NCBI GenBank assembly: GCA_003260075.1
Contig: QLIY01000154.1
Coordinates: 124,001-188,000, forward strand
DNA from: Phallusia mammillata
Lineage: Eukaryota; Chordata; Ascidiacea; Phlebobranchia; Ascidiidae
DNA: 64,000 bases
Direction: 5' to 3'
In this document: piece by piece, positions 25,201 through 36,452 of the stretch
Layout: each line of letters opens with the position of its first letter
Numbering within the stretch: the first letter of the stretch is position 1
Notes under the pieces: generated by a model
The model's input: the letters and a program-made list of their open reading frames with translations, nothing else
What the model was told of the DNA's origin: nothing
The model's database searches: none
Made by a program: the position numbers and the translations under genes

Positions 25201-27118
25201 AATACAATAACTCACCTGACAAGTGAAACACGGTTTTTCGATGGGTTACTCCGGGTTCTTGAATTTATTGTAGCTCGCGGGTCTCGTACCAGATGTACGA
25301 TTTTGAGGTTGACCGTATGACTAGATAACAGTGGAACCAGCCACTCCAATTTGCAGAGGTATATCACCTGCATGCATAGGAGCGATAAAGGTTTTTTTAA
25401 GACAACAATTGTAGTCTGTTATTCTTTAAGGTGCCTATCCCTGTGATGTTAAACCACAATCCCGACAAAACAATCCGTTTTTAATTATTACGACCCGCCA
25501 TTTATTTGCAAAGATTCAGTTCTGAAGTTATTCATAACAAAGACCAGAACTGTGCTTTCTGACTTATGAACCATGAGGAATCAGTAGGCGAATAAACAGC
25601 ATGTGTTTGTAGGCACTCACCTTCATTGCTCGTAACATGCTCTGTTTACAGTATTTTGCCAAGGCCGGAAGATTGATTGGTTCAGGGCACTGCTGCTTAT
25701 TGTTTCCCAAATTGCACAAACCCGCGTCTCTCGACAGAAACCTGCTGTATTTATCTCCCCCAGTGAAGCACACCTTTTTCTTCAGGCACCTATAAAAGAC
25801 ATAGCTACTTTGTAGTGTGAATTTAATGGGTTAGAAAACAGTTAAACTATGGAAAGTGCGGTTTGCTAGGTGTTTAGACAAAGCCGTTAGTCTTTCGAGC
25901 AAATGAAAAATATTTTTACCACGTTTGCGAAATTAATCTTTAAGTTTGAAACGCATTTGTTAACTAATGTTTGAGGAAAAAGACCAAAGCTTATTATTCC
26001 ACCCAATACGACCGAATGTTAAATCAAACTGACCTTCCACTAGGTTTTACAGATTGTTTTGCTTGTTATAGTAGTAAAGAAACCCCTTGACCCAATTTGA
26101 ATTTTTGTGTCCGAATGGTGGGACTAATTACAATGAATAAGCCTTTACCTTTAAGTGTAAAAAGGTTCCTTTTTTAACATGGTTAAACTCCATTGGAATT
26201 AAAGTTTGTGTTCGTCTACCGGCTGCTTCTCGTTATCAGCTTATATAAGAATGAAAGAATTTATAATTTCATTGTGGCGAAGCCTAGATTATAGAAAACA
26301 CTTTTTAAAGCTTTATTTCGGCCTTTGAATAAACAACCTTGACCAGGGTTTCACACTTCGCAATAACTTTGATTTAGCCTCCCTTACTTAAGGGTGATAT
26401 TGATTTGTCGTTCGTTTTCATTTAGGCATTTGCCAGATCGCGTTGCTTCACATAAAGGAGTCGGTTTCAGCTTGACGCAGGCACGGTTCATTGAAGTTAA
26501 ACATTAACATAAGGTCCGTTGTTAGAACGAAACGTTTAAGAAACTCTGGCGTCAAGATAAAGATTTGGTACCTAGCACCACAGGAACATGAAATGTTGAC
26601 CAAAAATTTTTTACTGGCATTGTAATACACAACAGCCTAAACTTTGTGCGTTTATGGGTTATTGTGTTTCTTTTAGCAAAATGTAAATTATGTTACTTTG
26701 TAAATAAAATTATTTTGTCAGAAGATACAACTTACTGGGCATATTTGTCCGAGCATTTACTGGCGTTGAAACCGCGAATGTAGTGTTCTTCCAAGTCAAA
26801 TCGGCAATTGACAACTTTTTGCAACACCTGTAGTCTGTCCTGCAACAATTCCTCACAATTTCGTTCGGAAAAGGGCAAAAGAGGTTCGTAAAAGTATGCC
26901 ACGTCCGTTCGCTGGTTAAAAATCTCCCCTAAGACGCTGGAACCAGAGCGTTTTTGGGTAAACAGAATCACAACGTCCGTTCGTTGTGGCGTCTGTATGA
27001 TTGCTTGCTTGCTTTCGATTTTGGTTGAAGGCATGGTATAATGATACCATACTGTAGATAGGAAGGTTACTGTCAAGAGGAGCAACGTAAACTTGACAAA
27101 TCTACGGATGTTTTTCAT
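22264..27118 (-). CDS. Carbohydrate sulfotransferase A (CHST, Gal/GlcNAc 6-O type), five exons, 381 aa
   Basis: Exons: 27118-26736, 25789-25621, 25367-25216, 23312-23171, 22563-22264. GT-AG junctions, phases 2, 0, 2, 0. It transfers sulfate from PAPS to a sugar hydroxyl in the Golgi. The product is a type II membrane protein: a short basic tail, then a signal anchor (FTLLLLTVTFLSTVWYHY, about 10-27). The 5'-phosphosulfate-binding motif is TQKRSGSSVLGEIF (about 54-67), followed by YFYEPL. The 3'-phosphate-binding motif is IVHLVRDPRATINSR (about 207-221) in exon 3. Exon 4 has ENIIFAENV and MRIRHEDF, and the last exon has the family's CSEALDMLGY. The length is normal for the CHST1/3/5/7 group; the exact sugar specificity cannot be read. 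It is closely related to sulfotransferase B at 36453-40391, with identical exon sizes in exons 3 and 4 (152 and 142 nt). Confidence 0.92.
22966..23046 (+). repeat. Candidate hammerhead ribozyme, Penelope-type repeat, copy 1
   Basis: CTGATGA (22992-22998) and GAAA (23020-23023) are separated by a hairpin with stem GACG/CGTC. After GAAA, UAU-AAGA-AUA can form a 3-bp stem III with a 4-base loop and leaves an NUH cleavage triplet (AUA). The upstream AGTGTTATTT can pair with the downstream AAATTACATT at 9 of 10 positions (one G-U) as stem I. It lies in intron 4 of sulfotransferase A, on the opposite strand. Confidence 0.55.
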
Positions 27119-27640
27119 TTCTTATACCATTGGGTATACATGTGAAGGAAAATTGTGATCTTTTGACGACGTATCAGCTACTGCATTTACGTTAGTCCTG
27201 TTAATTGCCTAAAGCTGTACAGAAATAAAAATATGAAGGTGTGTTAAAACAATAATAAAACACACTGGATTGAAAAGTAGCCTGATAAAACAAACTGTCA
27301 GAACATTGTAAAAATTATGTTCCTTTTTACATCCACTGATTTTGTTTCTATGAATGTTTCCACATTCAGTATAGTTACTTTGACAAAAAATTAGGTTGTC
27401 CATCGTAAGGACAGATGTTGCTGATCTTGATAACTTTCAAATGCCTCAGTGTATGTATATTGTGTAAACCTTCATTTTAGCTTTTTTGACAATTATTGAA
27501 TATTTTTTTATTATCTACACAAGATCTATTGCAATGTGGAGTAAACTTAATACCCAACATCTTTGTTCACAACAGATTCAATAATGTTTGTTGTGTGATG
27601 TTCCCCCGTTATTCCCGTTTTAAATACCTTAAGTTTTAAC

Positions 27641-28082
27641 CAGGGTTGCCATACCGTCCTTATTTCTAAGATTTGTCCTTATTTTGAAGGGCCATGTCTT
27701 AGAAAAGTTTATTGTCCTTATTTCTAAGAATTGTCCTTATTGTGTCTTAGAAAAATTTATTGTCCTTATTTCTAAGAAATGTCCTTGTTTTTGACTTACG
27801 TCCTTATTTTGTCTTATTTACAACAATTACAAGTGAAAAAACCTGCTACAAGTAAAAGTAAACCTAGACCTGAGCTGTCGTGAGTTGCACTAAATATTTT
27901 CTACGAACAAGGAGTTGCTGGAACAGATTGTTTCTGGCCAAAAAATGGCATGTGATATGTCATGCCTCGTATAAATGCAAAGATTTATTCGAAAACGTTT
28001 GTTTCGTTTCGAATGCAAACTTAATTTTTCGGTTGTCCTTATTTTCGGATCCGTGTCGATGGCAAACACTAGTTTTAGCCTG
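27641..28082. mobile_element. hAT-type element with 'GTCCTTATTTCTAAG' interior repeats
   Basis: Begins CAGGGTTGCCATACCGTCC and ends ATGGCAAACACTAG...GCCTG. GTTTTAAC flanks both sides exactly (27633-27640 and 28083-28090). The left half has three or more copies of the word tgtccttatttctaag. A second partial copy begins at 37353. Confidence 0.72.
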
Positions 28083-28199
28083 GTTTTAACACTAGTTTTA
28101 TCATTTGGCTGTAAGATATATGCCATTAAAAACACGTTGGAAATCACTGCCTTGAAGTGGCCACCATAAACCAAATGTGTTGTAATGAGTATGACTGAT

Positions 28200-29050
28200 A
28201 CCTTTGTACACAAAGATTATTGAAAGCCACCTGTGGAATTTCAGTTCCGAAATCGGCATCAAACGCACGTGGGTGATATCTAACGCATCCGATATGAATT
28301 GCTGCCTTCGCTTTGCTACGTCATGATGCTTTAGTTTCAAAATAGATTATATCTTTGCACCGGAAAGCGCGGAAACTCGGCTGTTGCGCGTTGTTAAGTT
28401 GGTGCATGGCAACCAATACCATGCTTATATAAGTTATTGATAAAAATCTTCAACAAAAAACATCACGTGCAACAGGCGTCGGCAACCTTTTTTGCACTGC
28501 GGACCGGTTTTGAAACTAAATTTTATCGCGGACCGGTCTTTAAAAAACTACAAATATATAGCTATAAAAACGCTTAAATTAGTTTATCATCCCCATANTT
28601 TAATTCAGTAAAACATAAAAAAGCCACCAGACAAAGTGCTGTAAGCACAAAAAACGTAATTTAATGTTTAAAAATCACATGAAAAAACTCCTCGCGGACC
28701 GGCGGTTGCCGACCACTGACGTACAACACTTTGCCAAAATTACTAGTTAATCGGACGTAGCCTAAGTTTTGTTGTTACTCCTTATCCGTTAATCCAAAGC
28801 GTTTTCAACAGGCAAGAAGGAAGGCATTTATAATTTAGTCACAACATATCCAAACACTTAGGTGTCGCTATAATGTTGTATGATTTAAGCGACAACCGTG
28901 GTGGCCTTTTTTGTGGGATCGCGACACATCACCTATGAAAAGTAAATTATTTATAAGCAATAAAAAGTTCACGAACATCAGTTTAATACAGGAAAACAGA
29001 AAACAAACTGCTCAAATAGAATGCATGACTGGCTGAATGCTCGACCTGAC
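28200..29050. repeat. Duplicated upstream region of sulfotransferase A (pairs with 40740-41240)
   Basis: Shared words with 40740-41240 run in the same order: ttcagttccgaaat, tttcaaaat.gatt.tatct.tgcaccgg, and cacgaacatcagtt. This extends the A/B tandem duplication well upstream of the coding exons. Confidence 0.6.
28473..28718. mobile_element. hAT-type element (GTCGGCAACC family)
   Basis: Left end CAGGCGTCGGCAACC, right end GGTTGCCGACCACTG. Flanks ACGTGCAA (28465-28472) and ACGTACAA (28719-28726) match at 7 of 8. One ambiguous base is at 28599. The interior aagccaccagacaaagtgct recurs at 40613-40675 as a fragment. Confidence 0.83.
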
Positions 29051-29859
29051 TTACTATATATATCTAAAAGTTAAGTTATCATTTGTCAACGCCCAATGCG
29101 TAGGAAATAACTATTATTTAGTTTAACGACCAGCGGCTTGTGCATATGCTGGAACAACGCTATCTGCGCAAAAGCCTGGGCATAAGAGCTTTCGTACAAT
29201 AACAAGTGGATACCCAAAAACGAAAGACCCCCCCAGAAAATCATAAAATTATGACGTTTCCAGACAAACATTATTTAGGTCGTTGATAAAATACCAGCAG
29301 TAAGGCCACCAACCTACAAACGTCGCGTTGCTGAAAAACAAACAAACAAACAAACAGTTACAAAACAATACAAGTTTTGACTGCCGCGCTTATGCATATT
29401 AGTATGTGTGTTTTGACGGCCGTACTTACCTAATCTGCTATTCAGCGTACTTTGCTATTCATATTGCTTCTAAAATTGGTCTTAAACGGTTTTAGGAAGC
29501 TGCAGTTGCATTTTAGAAAACTTACGAATATGCTCAATGCAACCTAATATTAAACGGAAAGTTTTGCGCAAACACTGCAAAAAAACTTGTGCGTCTCCTG
29601 CAAAGTTTATAGTACACCAACGGTCTTAAAAGGCTCACTGCTGCTGACTTGTGAAAGCCCTATAACAAAACCGGAAAGGGAAACTTCGCAACATACAAAT
29701 TTTGTGTATGCTTGAATATGCTTCGGTTTGGTGCTAGTAAAGGTAAATTCATATTGTTTTGACATAAATAGCGTTTTCCAAAATATTTGCTTCCAGACCT
29801 CTACTCCACACCATCGGGTCTCAATAAGCGGTGGAACAAAAATTTTAGGATGTGTAATA

Positions 29860-31733
29860 ACAAAGTGTGTCTGTATTATTAGAAACACTAGTATAGACAC
29901 GGACTTTACCAATTGACTAGCACAAAGCCTAAACCATACCAAACATGAATATGTGTGTATTGGCACTTTGTCCAATTTACAAAAATTGTATTTATGAAAG
30001 ATTTCATCTAAAAAGTGTTTAATTAAAAAAATACCCGCCTAAACTACTTTCCTTCTTAAATTGACTACATATACTGAGTCTGTTTTGATGGGTAGATCGT
30101 AAACTTGTCACAAACACCTGGACAAGTGCAAAACATGACAATTTATACTACCAAGCTATACCTTTAAACACACGAAAATGTAATGTTCAGCTGTATCACG
30201 AATATTGATTTGTAGCAACCATGTCTTAAACCTGAAACATCTAGGAGACAGACTAACAATGTGCTTAAGTAGAACTCTTGCCGGACACCCTCTGTTTCAC
30301 CTATGTTGGAGTGACTGCTGTATCAATACCAGCAGACTATAATGCAAACATTGGGGGGGGGGCACTGAGTCTGTTTTGATGGGTAGATCGTAAACTTGTC
30401 ACAAACACCTGTACAAAACAAATTAACAAACTGGTTAATGACATAAACACAGCTGGATAAGTACAAAACATTTCAATTTGTACTATTAAGCTATACATTT
30501 AAACATACGAAAATGTAACGTTCAGCTGTATCACGAATATTGATTTGTGGCAACCATGTCTCAAACCTGACACATCTAGGAACCAGACTAACAATGTGTT
30601 TAAGTATAACTCTTGCCGGATACCCTTTGTTTTTACCTACGTTGGAGTGACTGCTGTATCAATACCAGCAGACTATAATGCAAACATTGGATCAGTATCG
30701 TGCTGAGAACATGTGTCACAACAGATTATATCTGTCTTAGGCGTTTTTTTAACCGAATAAATAAGGTAGGAATTTTTACGTCACAAACAACATTGTTTGG
30801 TTTTTTGTGGCTTCTGTTAGCATCTAATTTAGATTCTAAAACGATTTTTTTGGTTGTCTCTTCTGTTGTCTGCGTGTTTTCTGTCTAAACCAGGGTTCCC
30901 AACCTTTTTTCGATCTCGTACCACTTCGACGCTTTGTACTGGGGGGGGGGGCAAAGTGTGTCTGTATTATCAGAAACACTGTATAGACACGGACTTTACC
31001 ATTTGACTAGCACAAAGCCTAAACCATACCAAACATGAGTGCATTGGCACTTTGTCCAATTTACAAAAATTGTAATTATGAAAGATTTCATCTAAAAAGT
31101 GTTTAATTAAAAAAATACCCGCCTAAACTACTTTCCTTCTTAAATTGACTACATATACTGAGTCTGTTTTGATGGGTAGATCGTAAACTTGTCACAAACA
31201 CCTGTACAAAACAAATTAACAAACTGGTTAATGACATAAACACAGCTGGATAAGTACAAAACATTTCAATTTGTACTATTAAGCTATACATTTAAACATA
31301 CGAAAATGTAACGTTCAGCTGTATCACGAATATTGATTTGTGGCAACCATGTCTCAAACCTGACACATCTAGGAGCCAGACTAACAATGTGTTTAAGTAT
31401 AACTCTTGCCGGATACCCTTTGTTTTTACCTACGTTGGAGTGACTGCTGTATCAATACCAGCAGACTATAATGCAAACATTGGATCAGTATCGTGCTGAG
31501 AACATGTGTCACAACAGATTATATCTGTCTTAGGCGTTTTTTTAACCGAATAAATAAGGTAGGAATTTTTACGTCACAAACAACATTGTTTGGTTTTTTG
31601 TGGCTTCTGTTAGCATCTAATTTAGATTCTAAAACGATTTTTTTGGTTGTCTCTTCTGTTGTCTGCGTGTTTTCTGTCTAAACCAGGGTTCCCAACCCTT
31701 TTTCGATCTCGTACCACTTCGACGCTTTGTACT
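29860..31733. repeat. Three overlapping allelic contigs joined by G runs
   Basis: G runs at 30353-30362 and 30941-30951 divide this block. 30073-30352 and 30364 onward both match the segment starting at 31155. The third piece restarts at sequence equivalent to 29860 and then runs on into unique sequence. The copies differ by substitutions and small indels. A hAT left end at 30893-30940 is a truncated duplicate of the element at 31684. Confidence 0.75.
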
Positions 31734-32183
31734 GCCACGCGTACCACTTCTTGCAGAACAACTTATTTAATCGAATCATATTTTATTAAGAAAAATAATA
31801 TTGGCCTACTAAAATAACACTAAAGCAAATTTAATGATATTTTTGCTTTTGTTTACTGTCCACCAATTGGCTGAGCAATCGTTTGCCGTAATCAACGCCC
31901 ACTGTACCACAGCGTTGTACAGCTTTTCAAAGCAACTGTGCTTCTTGTTGGCAATTGACATGACCTGTAGTTTGTAGATCGTAATGATACGAAACAACAG
32001 AAATAGTTACGTAACAATAAGAGGAGGCTTGGGGAATTTTTTTTGTAAACAAAACCAGAGAAACAAAATAGAAAGTTGTGAATCCAAATTTTTGCGAAAA
32101 AAAAAACGAAAGCTACTCGCGTACCACTTAAAAAACCTTCGCGTACCACTAGTGGTACGCGTACCACCGGTTGGGAACCCCTG
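31684..32183. mobile_element. hAT-type element, 500 bp, with perfect 8-bp target duplication
   Basis: Left end CAGGGTTCCCAACC, right end GGTTGGGAACCCCTG. GTCTAAAC flanks both sides (31676-31683 and 32184-32191). The interior has repeated words gcgtaccact near both ends. No transposase frame is seen. Confidence 0.9.
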
Positions 32184-34246
32184 GTCTAAACGAACTGACT
32201 GCAATTGTTATTTAACCTGGTTCAGCAACACTTCTATGCGCGAAGTCTGTTTATTTATACTGTGTATTATTCTTGGGTTTAATTCATTTCTGTCCTGAGT
32301 TGATGGAATTTTTCGTTGGCAAGCTTTTTGCCAGTGCGTTTCTAGCAACGCAACGTTTGACGGTTGCTGGCCAGCTATCCTTGTATTTAGTGCAACGATC
32401 TATATACTGTTTGACCAGTAACGTTCTAACTTTATGATTGCGGTAACGGTCGTTTAATTGGACAATAGCTTCTCGTTATTACCCGCGCGTTGAGCCCTGG
32501 TAAACAATATTTACATTACCGACATTACTTTTAGATCCATATATATATGTAGGAAGTTAGACAGTGCTCATTCAGTCGATTCGAGTACCCTATCTATTTT
32601 ACAGCTTTGAACTCATGTTTGTGGATGGGTTAAAGTAGAATTAATGACAAAAAACTTCCGGAGCGTTTAATATCCAGTCGTGAGCACACAAGGTGAAAGC
32701 CTAAATCCTGTAATGCTCAATCAAAACCTCCCGGAAGTTAGTTTGTTGTCTCATAAAATCTGGTATTACTACATGGGGTTCGCAACTTATAGTATTACAG
32801 CGCTAACTATAAGCAAGCGGTTTGACAAGTAGGCTAACCTGGTTTTACTAATGCACTTCTCACTACATAAAAGCATTTTTGTTTCATTCTGTTTTACAAC
32901 ACATTACAAGTTAAACCCTAAATCTAACCACATTTCATAACGACCAAAATACATCTGCGACTTCTTAATTTAACCCTCACTTACACAAAAATACATCAAC
33001 AACGCACATTTAACATACCACGTCGAAGCCTCTGGCATCGGGGCAACATTAATAACCTTCTTGAGTGTAGACCAACAATTAAAGGAGAGAAATGCCCCCT
33101 AAAAAACACTTTAGAACCATGCTTACAGGAAAAAAAGATACTATATTTTGTCGCTTCTATTACCATCAAAAAACGATTTGTTTCTGTCGTCTTATGTATT
33201 TTCCATGCAACAAACCAACTACAAACGTGAACTTACCTGATTCAGCAAGAACAAATAGTTGCTTGGTGGAATGTATTGTTTAGCAAAGTTGTGGTTTCGC
33301 TTCAAGTACGGAAATAAATAAAGATCGCATGCCACAGTCGCGTGATTTGTTAAGCTTTTCTCACAGTTAAGATTACTTAAGTAATTGCTGCCAACGTTCA
33401 TTATTTTAATGTCAATTACCTGCCCTATAAATGTGTACGTTACGCAACTATTTTTTACTCTGTGGTTCACACTGTAGGAAGGCAAATGGCGAGTGGCTAT
33501 ATCACAACACGCGTTTATTGTTTCACTCGGGTAACTGGATACTTATTTGCATCAGGGCTATTATGTTTGATCACGAATACACAGTGCATAGTTTGTTGCC
33601 TCTCGAAATCTCGTAATACAACGTGGGATTGGACGACACAAAACAACGTTTAGTTTTGTAGCGCTAAATACGTAACAAGTATTCTGTAAATGGCAAAAAG
33701 TTCCTTAGACAGGAATTGTTTTGAGCAAGTTTGATGTTTTGAACAGCAAAAAAACAAAAACACTGGCGCAAAACTAATGGTTATTTACTGGTATTTGATG
33801 TTTGGTTGGTAATATGTTATACATGATTAAAATAGTAAGACTTGTTTTGCTAGTTAACCACAACTGATTTATTAACATAAATGGACACGTGCAAAACATT
33901 ACAAAATACATTAATCTTAACAACCAAAACAAACCTTCCAGTCCTTGATTTATCTTTACACAGAAAAGTAGCCAGCACAGCACTGAAACACCTGGCAAAT
34001 AAAGGAGAGAAATGCCGCCTAAAAGCCTCTGTAAAACCATGCTTGAGCACTAGCTATTTCAATAGCAACAGACCATTGCGTAAACATTCCGAAAAACGAT
34101 TTGTTTTATTGCTCCTTCCGTCCTTGTATTCATTTAAACCTTCTAGATTTGGTAGAGCTACTAACACTATAACTCACGTAGTAGACTATCAATCACCCTA
34201 TCTCAGGTTGACTCACATTTAGCTAAACTTGGATAGGTACCGCAAT

Positions 34247-34464
34247 GAGCTGAACTATTGTGTGTTACTCACAGAAAGAAAGTGCTTTTGACCAAATTCG
34301 GTCTTTCTGTAAAGCTACACAGCTGGCAAACAAAAAAGCTCTTTCTGATGGGGGGGGGGAAGAGCTGAACTATTGTGTGTTACTCACAGAAAGAAAGTGC
34401 TTTTGACCTAATTCGATCTTTCTGTAAAGCTACACAGCTGGCAAACAAAAAAGCTCTTTCTGAT
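34247..34464. repeat. Duplicated segment around a 9-G run (probable contig join)
   Basis: 34247-34349 and 34361-34464 match except for scattered differences (gaccaaattcggtc against gacctaattcgatc); G run 34350-34358. Confidence 0.75.
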
Positions 34465-35569
34465 TAAAATCCTGATTACTTTTGATTATCATTTAATGTA
34501 CGGCTTGTAGTTTGTTATACATGATTTTAGAAGAAAGACTTGATTTATTTGTAACACTTACGTTTTCAGTCACAACAAATATTTAAAAAGCAAAAAGCGC
34601 TTTACTTTTCCCATATAACTAGTTTCCTAACCCTAACCTAACTCCAACCGTATGGGCAGTTTACACCCCTGATTGATGTAAACAGCCACACGTTTGCCAG
34701 ATAATGCGGCCGACAGTTAAGCCTATCGAGTCAACCAATATGGCCGACAGGCCCACTCAAATATGTGCTAGATGTGCGGCTGTACGCAGTAGATAAACAC
34801 ACACCCTGTGCGCATGTATTTGTTAACCAGAACTTTGGAGTACCTTATTTCCATCTCTAAGCCAAATTAGGGTAGTCTATCACTTGCACCTCCACACAGC
34901 ACAGCACATTGACTTTCCAATGTCTTTCCAACTTTCCGTAGTTCTTAGTCACAAACAAAATAAATGCTGCAGCGCTCTCAGCATAGGCGCTATACTGCCA
35001 CCCTGTGTGCGATTGCTATTATTAAGAGGGCGCTGGAGAATATTATGTGCGATTGGAAAACTCTTCGACAAAATGAGCAGTTAATACGACATAGAAAGAC
35101 AAAGTAAATTAAGGGAATTGCTTGCGCCTAGATAAAAAACATACAGTATTAAAGACCACACGAGGTTTCGGGTTAAAAGCAATTTGACACTTATTTCTAC
35201 AGCATACTAGTTTGATGGTGAAATAACCATTACAATATTTACATTTTGTGCTATAACAGGCTATTGATGTAAAAGCATCGAGCCAATAAATGATCTCTCG
35301 TCACCAGCTGCACTAATGGGAACTTACAGGTCGAAACAGTGTGCACTGTCTGCAGCTTATAACAGGCTATATCTTGTGAAATATTAGGTGTCTTTGTAGC
35401 AGCCTCAATAATCGCATTTGTATTGCTTGTGAAACATATTCGTTTTGAATTTTGTATATTTTGAGGAAAGGCGTTTGAAAATTACGTACGCGAAAAAGTG
35501 AACAACAGAAAACAAAGGTTAAGAAAAATGCTGTGTAGTGTTTAGTCTTCCCCGCTCTTTACACACTGG

Positions 35570-35820
35570 GCGTGGCCAAACAAAACAGAGTGCAATATTG
35601 GCACGGAAAAATCTTCAAAACTGTTCGACAATTATATGACGCGCCACAGCGTTGTTCGTTAACCCAAGCACACACCAACGCTTCAAAGGGGGGGGGGTTG
35701 GGCGTGGCCAAACAAAACAGTGTGCAATATTGGCACGGAAAAATCTTCAAAACTTTCCCACAGTTTTATGGCGCGCCACAGCGTTGTTCGTTAACCCAAG
35801 CACACACCAACGCTTCAAAG
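35570..35820. repeat. Duplicated segment around a 10-G run (probable contig join)
   Basis: 35570-35688 and 35699-35820 are allelic-looking copies (ctgttcgacaattatatgacg against ctttcccacagttttatggcg), split by G at 35688-35697. A 108-codon frame running through both copies is an artefact of the join. Confidence 0.75.
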
Positions 35821-36069
35821 AATCCTTATCATGAAATTATTCTTACAACAACACGAACGTTTTTCCCCAATAGTGCAGGATTACCTAGTTTAGGATAATT
35901 TTAGGGCTGCTGAATGCCACACAGTCAAAACAAAAAGTATTTGGATCATGCACACGCAGCATTGCTCGACACTGGAGAGTTGTGTACATTCCACATTAAT
36001 TAACATTTGATTATATAGTCACACGCTCTACCCGTCAATGCCCACCGCTTCAACGTAGACATATTACCG

Positions 36070-36385
36070 TCACCCCATGCCAAATTAATTTGCATCATTC
36101 TCTACTGAACAGTATACGCTAAATTTGTCTCGTTTTAAATCATTTTGCAATACCAACCTTCTTTGTCGAATTTAATATGCTTTCTTTAATAGAGAAATAT
36201 CTCGTTGTTGGCTAATACAGGGGGGGGGGAGTCACCCCATGCCAAATTAATTTGCATCATTCTCTACTGAACAGTATAGGCTAAATTTGTCTCGTTTTAG
36301 ATCAATGTTTCTCAACCGTAATTTTGCAATACCAACTTAATATGCTTTCTTTAATAGAGAAATATCTCGTTGTTGGCTAATACAA
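36070..36385. repeat. Duplicated segment around a 10-G run, with an indel difference
   Basis: 36070-36219 and 36231-36385 match, separated by G at 36220-36229. The second copy has an extra atgtttctcaaccgta after gatca, and the first has an extra cttctttgtcgaat. Confidence 0.75.
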
Positions 36386-36452
36386 AGCCACCAGTTTAAA
36401 ATCTTAGGGATTGCTTGTTAGACTTGTTGTACAAGTTAAGGATTCACAGTGT

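Larger units (their letters stand above)
27119..36452. other. Region between the sulfotransferase genes: transposons and contig joins
   Basis: No additional gene is recognised. The region holds three hAT-type elements (27641-28082, 28473-28718, 31684-32183), allelic contig duplications (29860-31733, 34247-34464, 35570-35820, 36070-36385) and a stretch at about 28200-29050 that is homologous to 40740-41240 upstream of sulfotransferase B. Open frames here are repeat copies without motifs. Confidence 0.45.

Noticed and set aside
29341..29356. aacaaacaaacaaaca as a regulatory repeat
   Set aside because: It is a short simple repeat with no context to support a function.
30700..31681. Two identical 62-codon frames as a repeated gene
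   Set aside because: They are the same sequence on two overlapping contigs, without a motif or splice context.
35572..35898. 108-codon frame with an internal repeat
   Set aside because: The repeat and the glycine run are produced by a contig join at 35688-35697.
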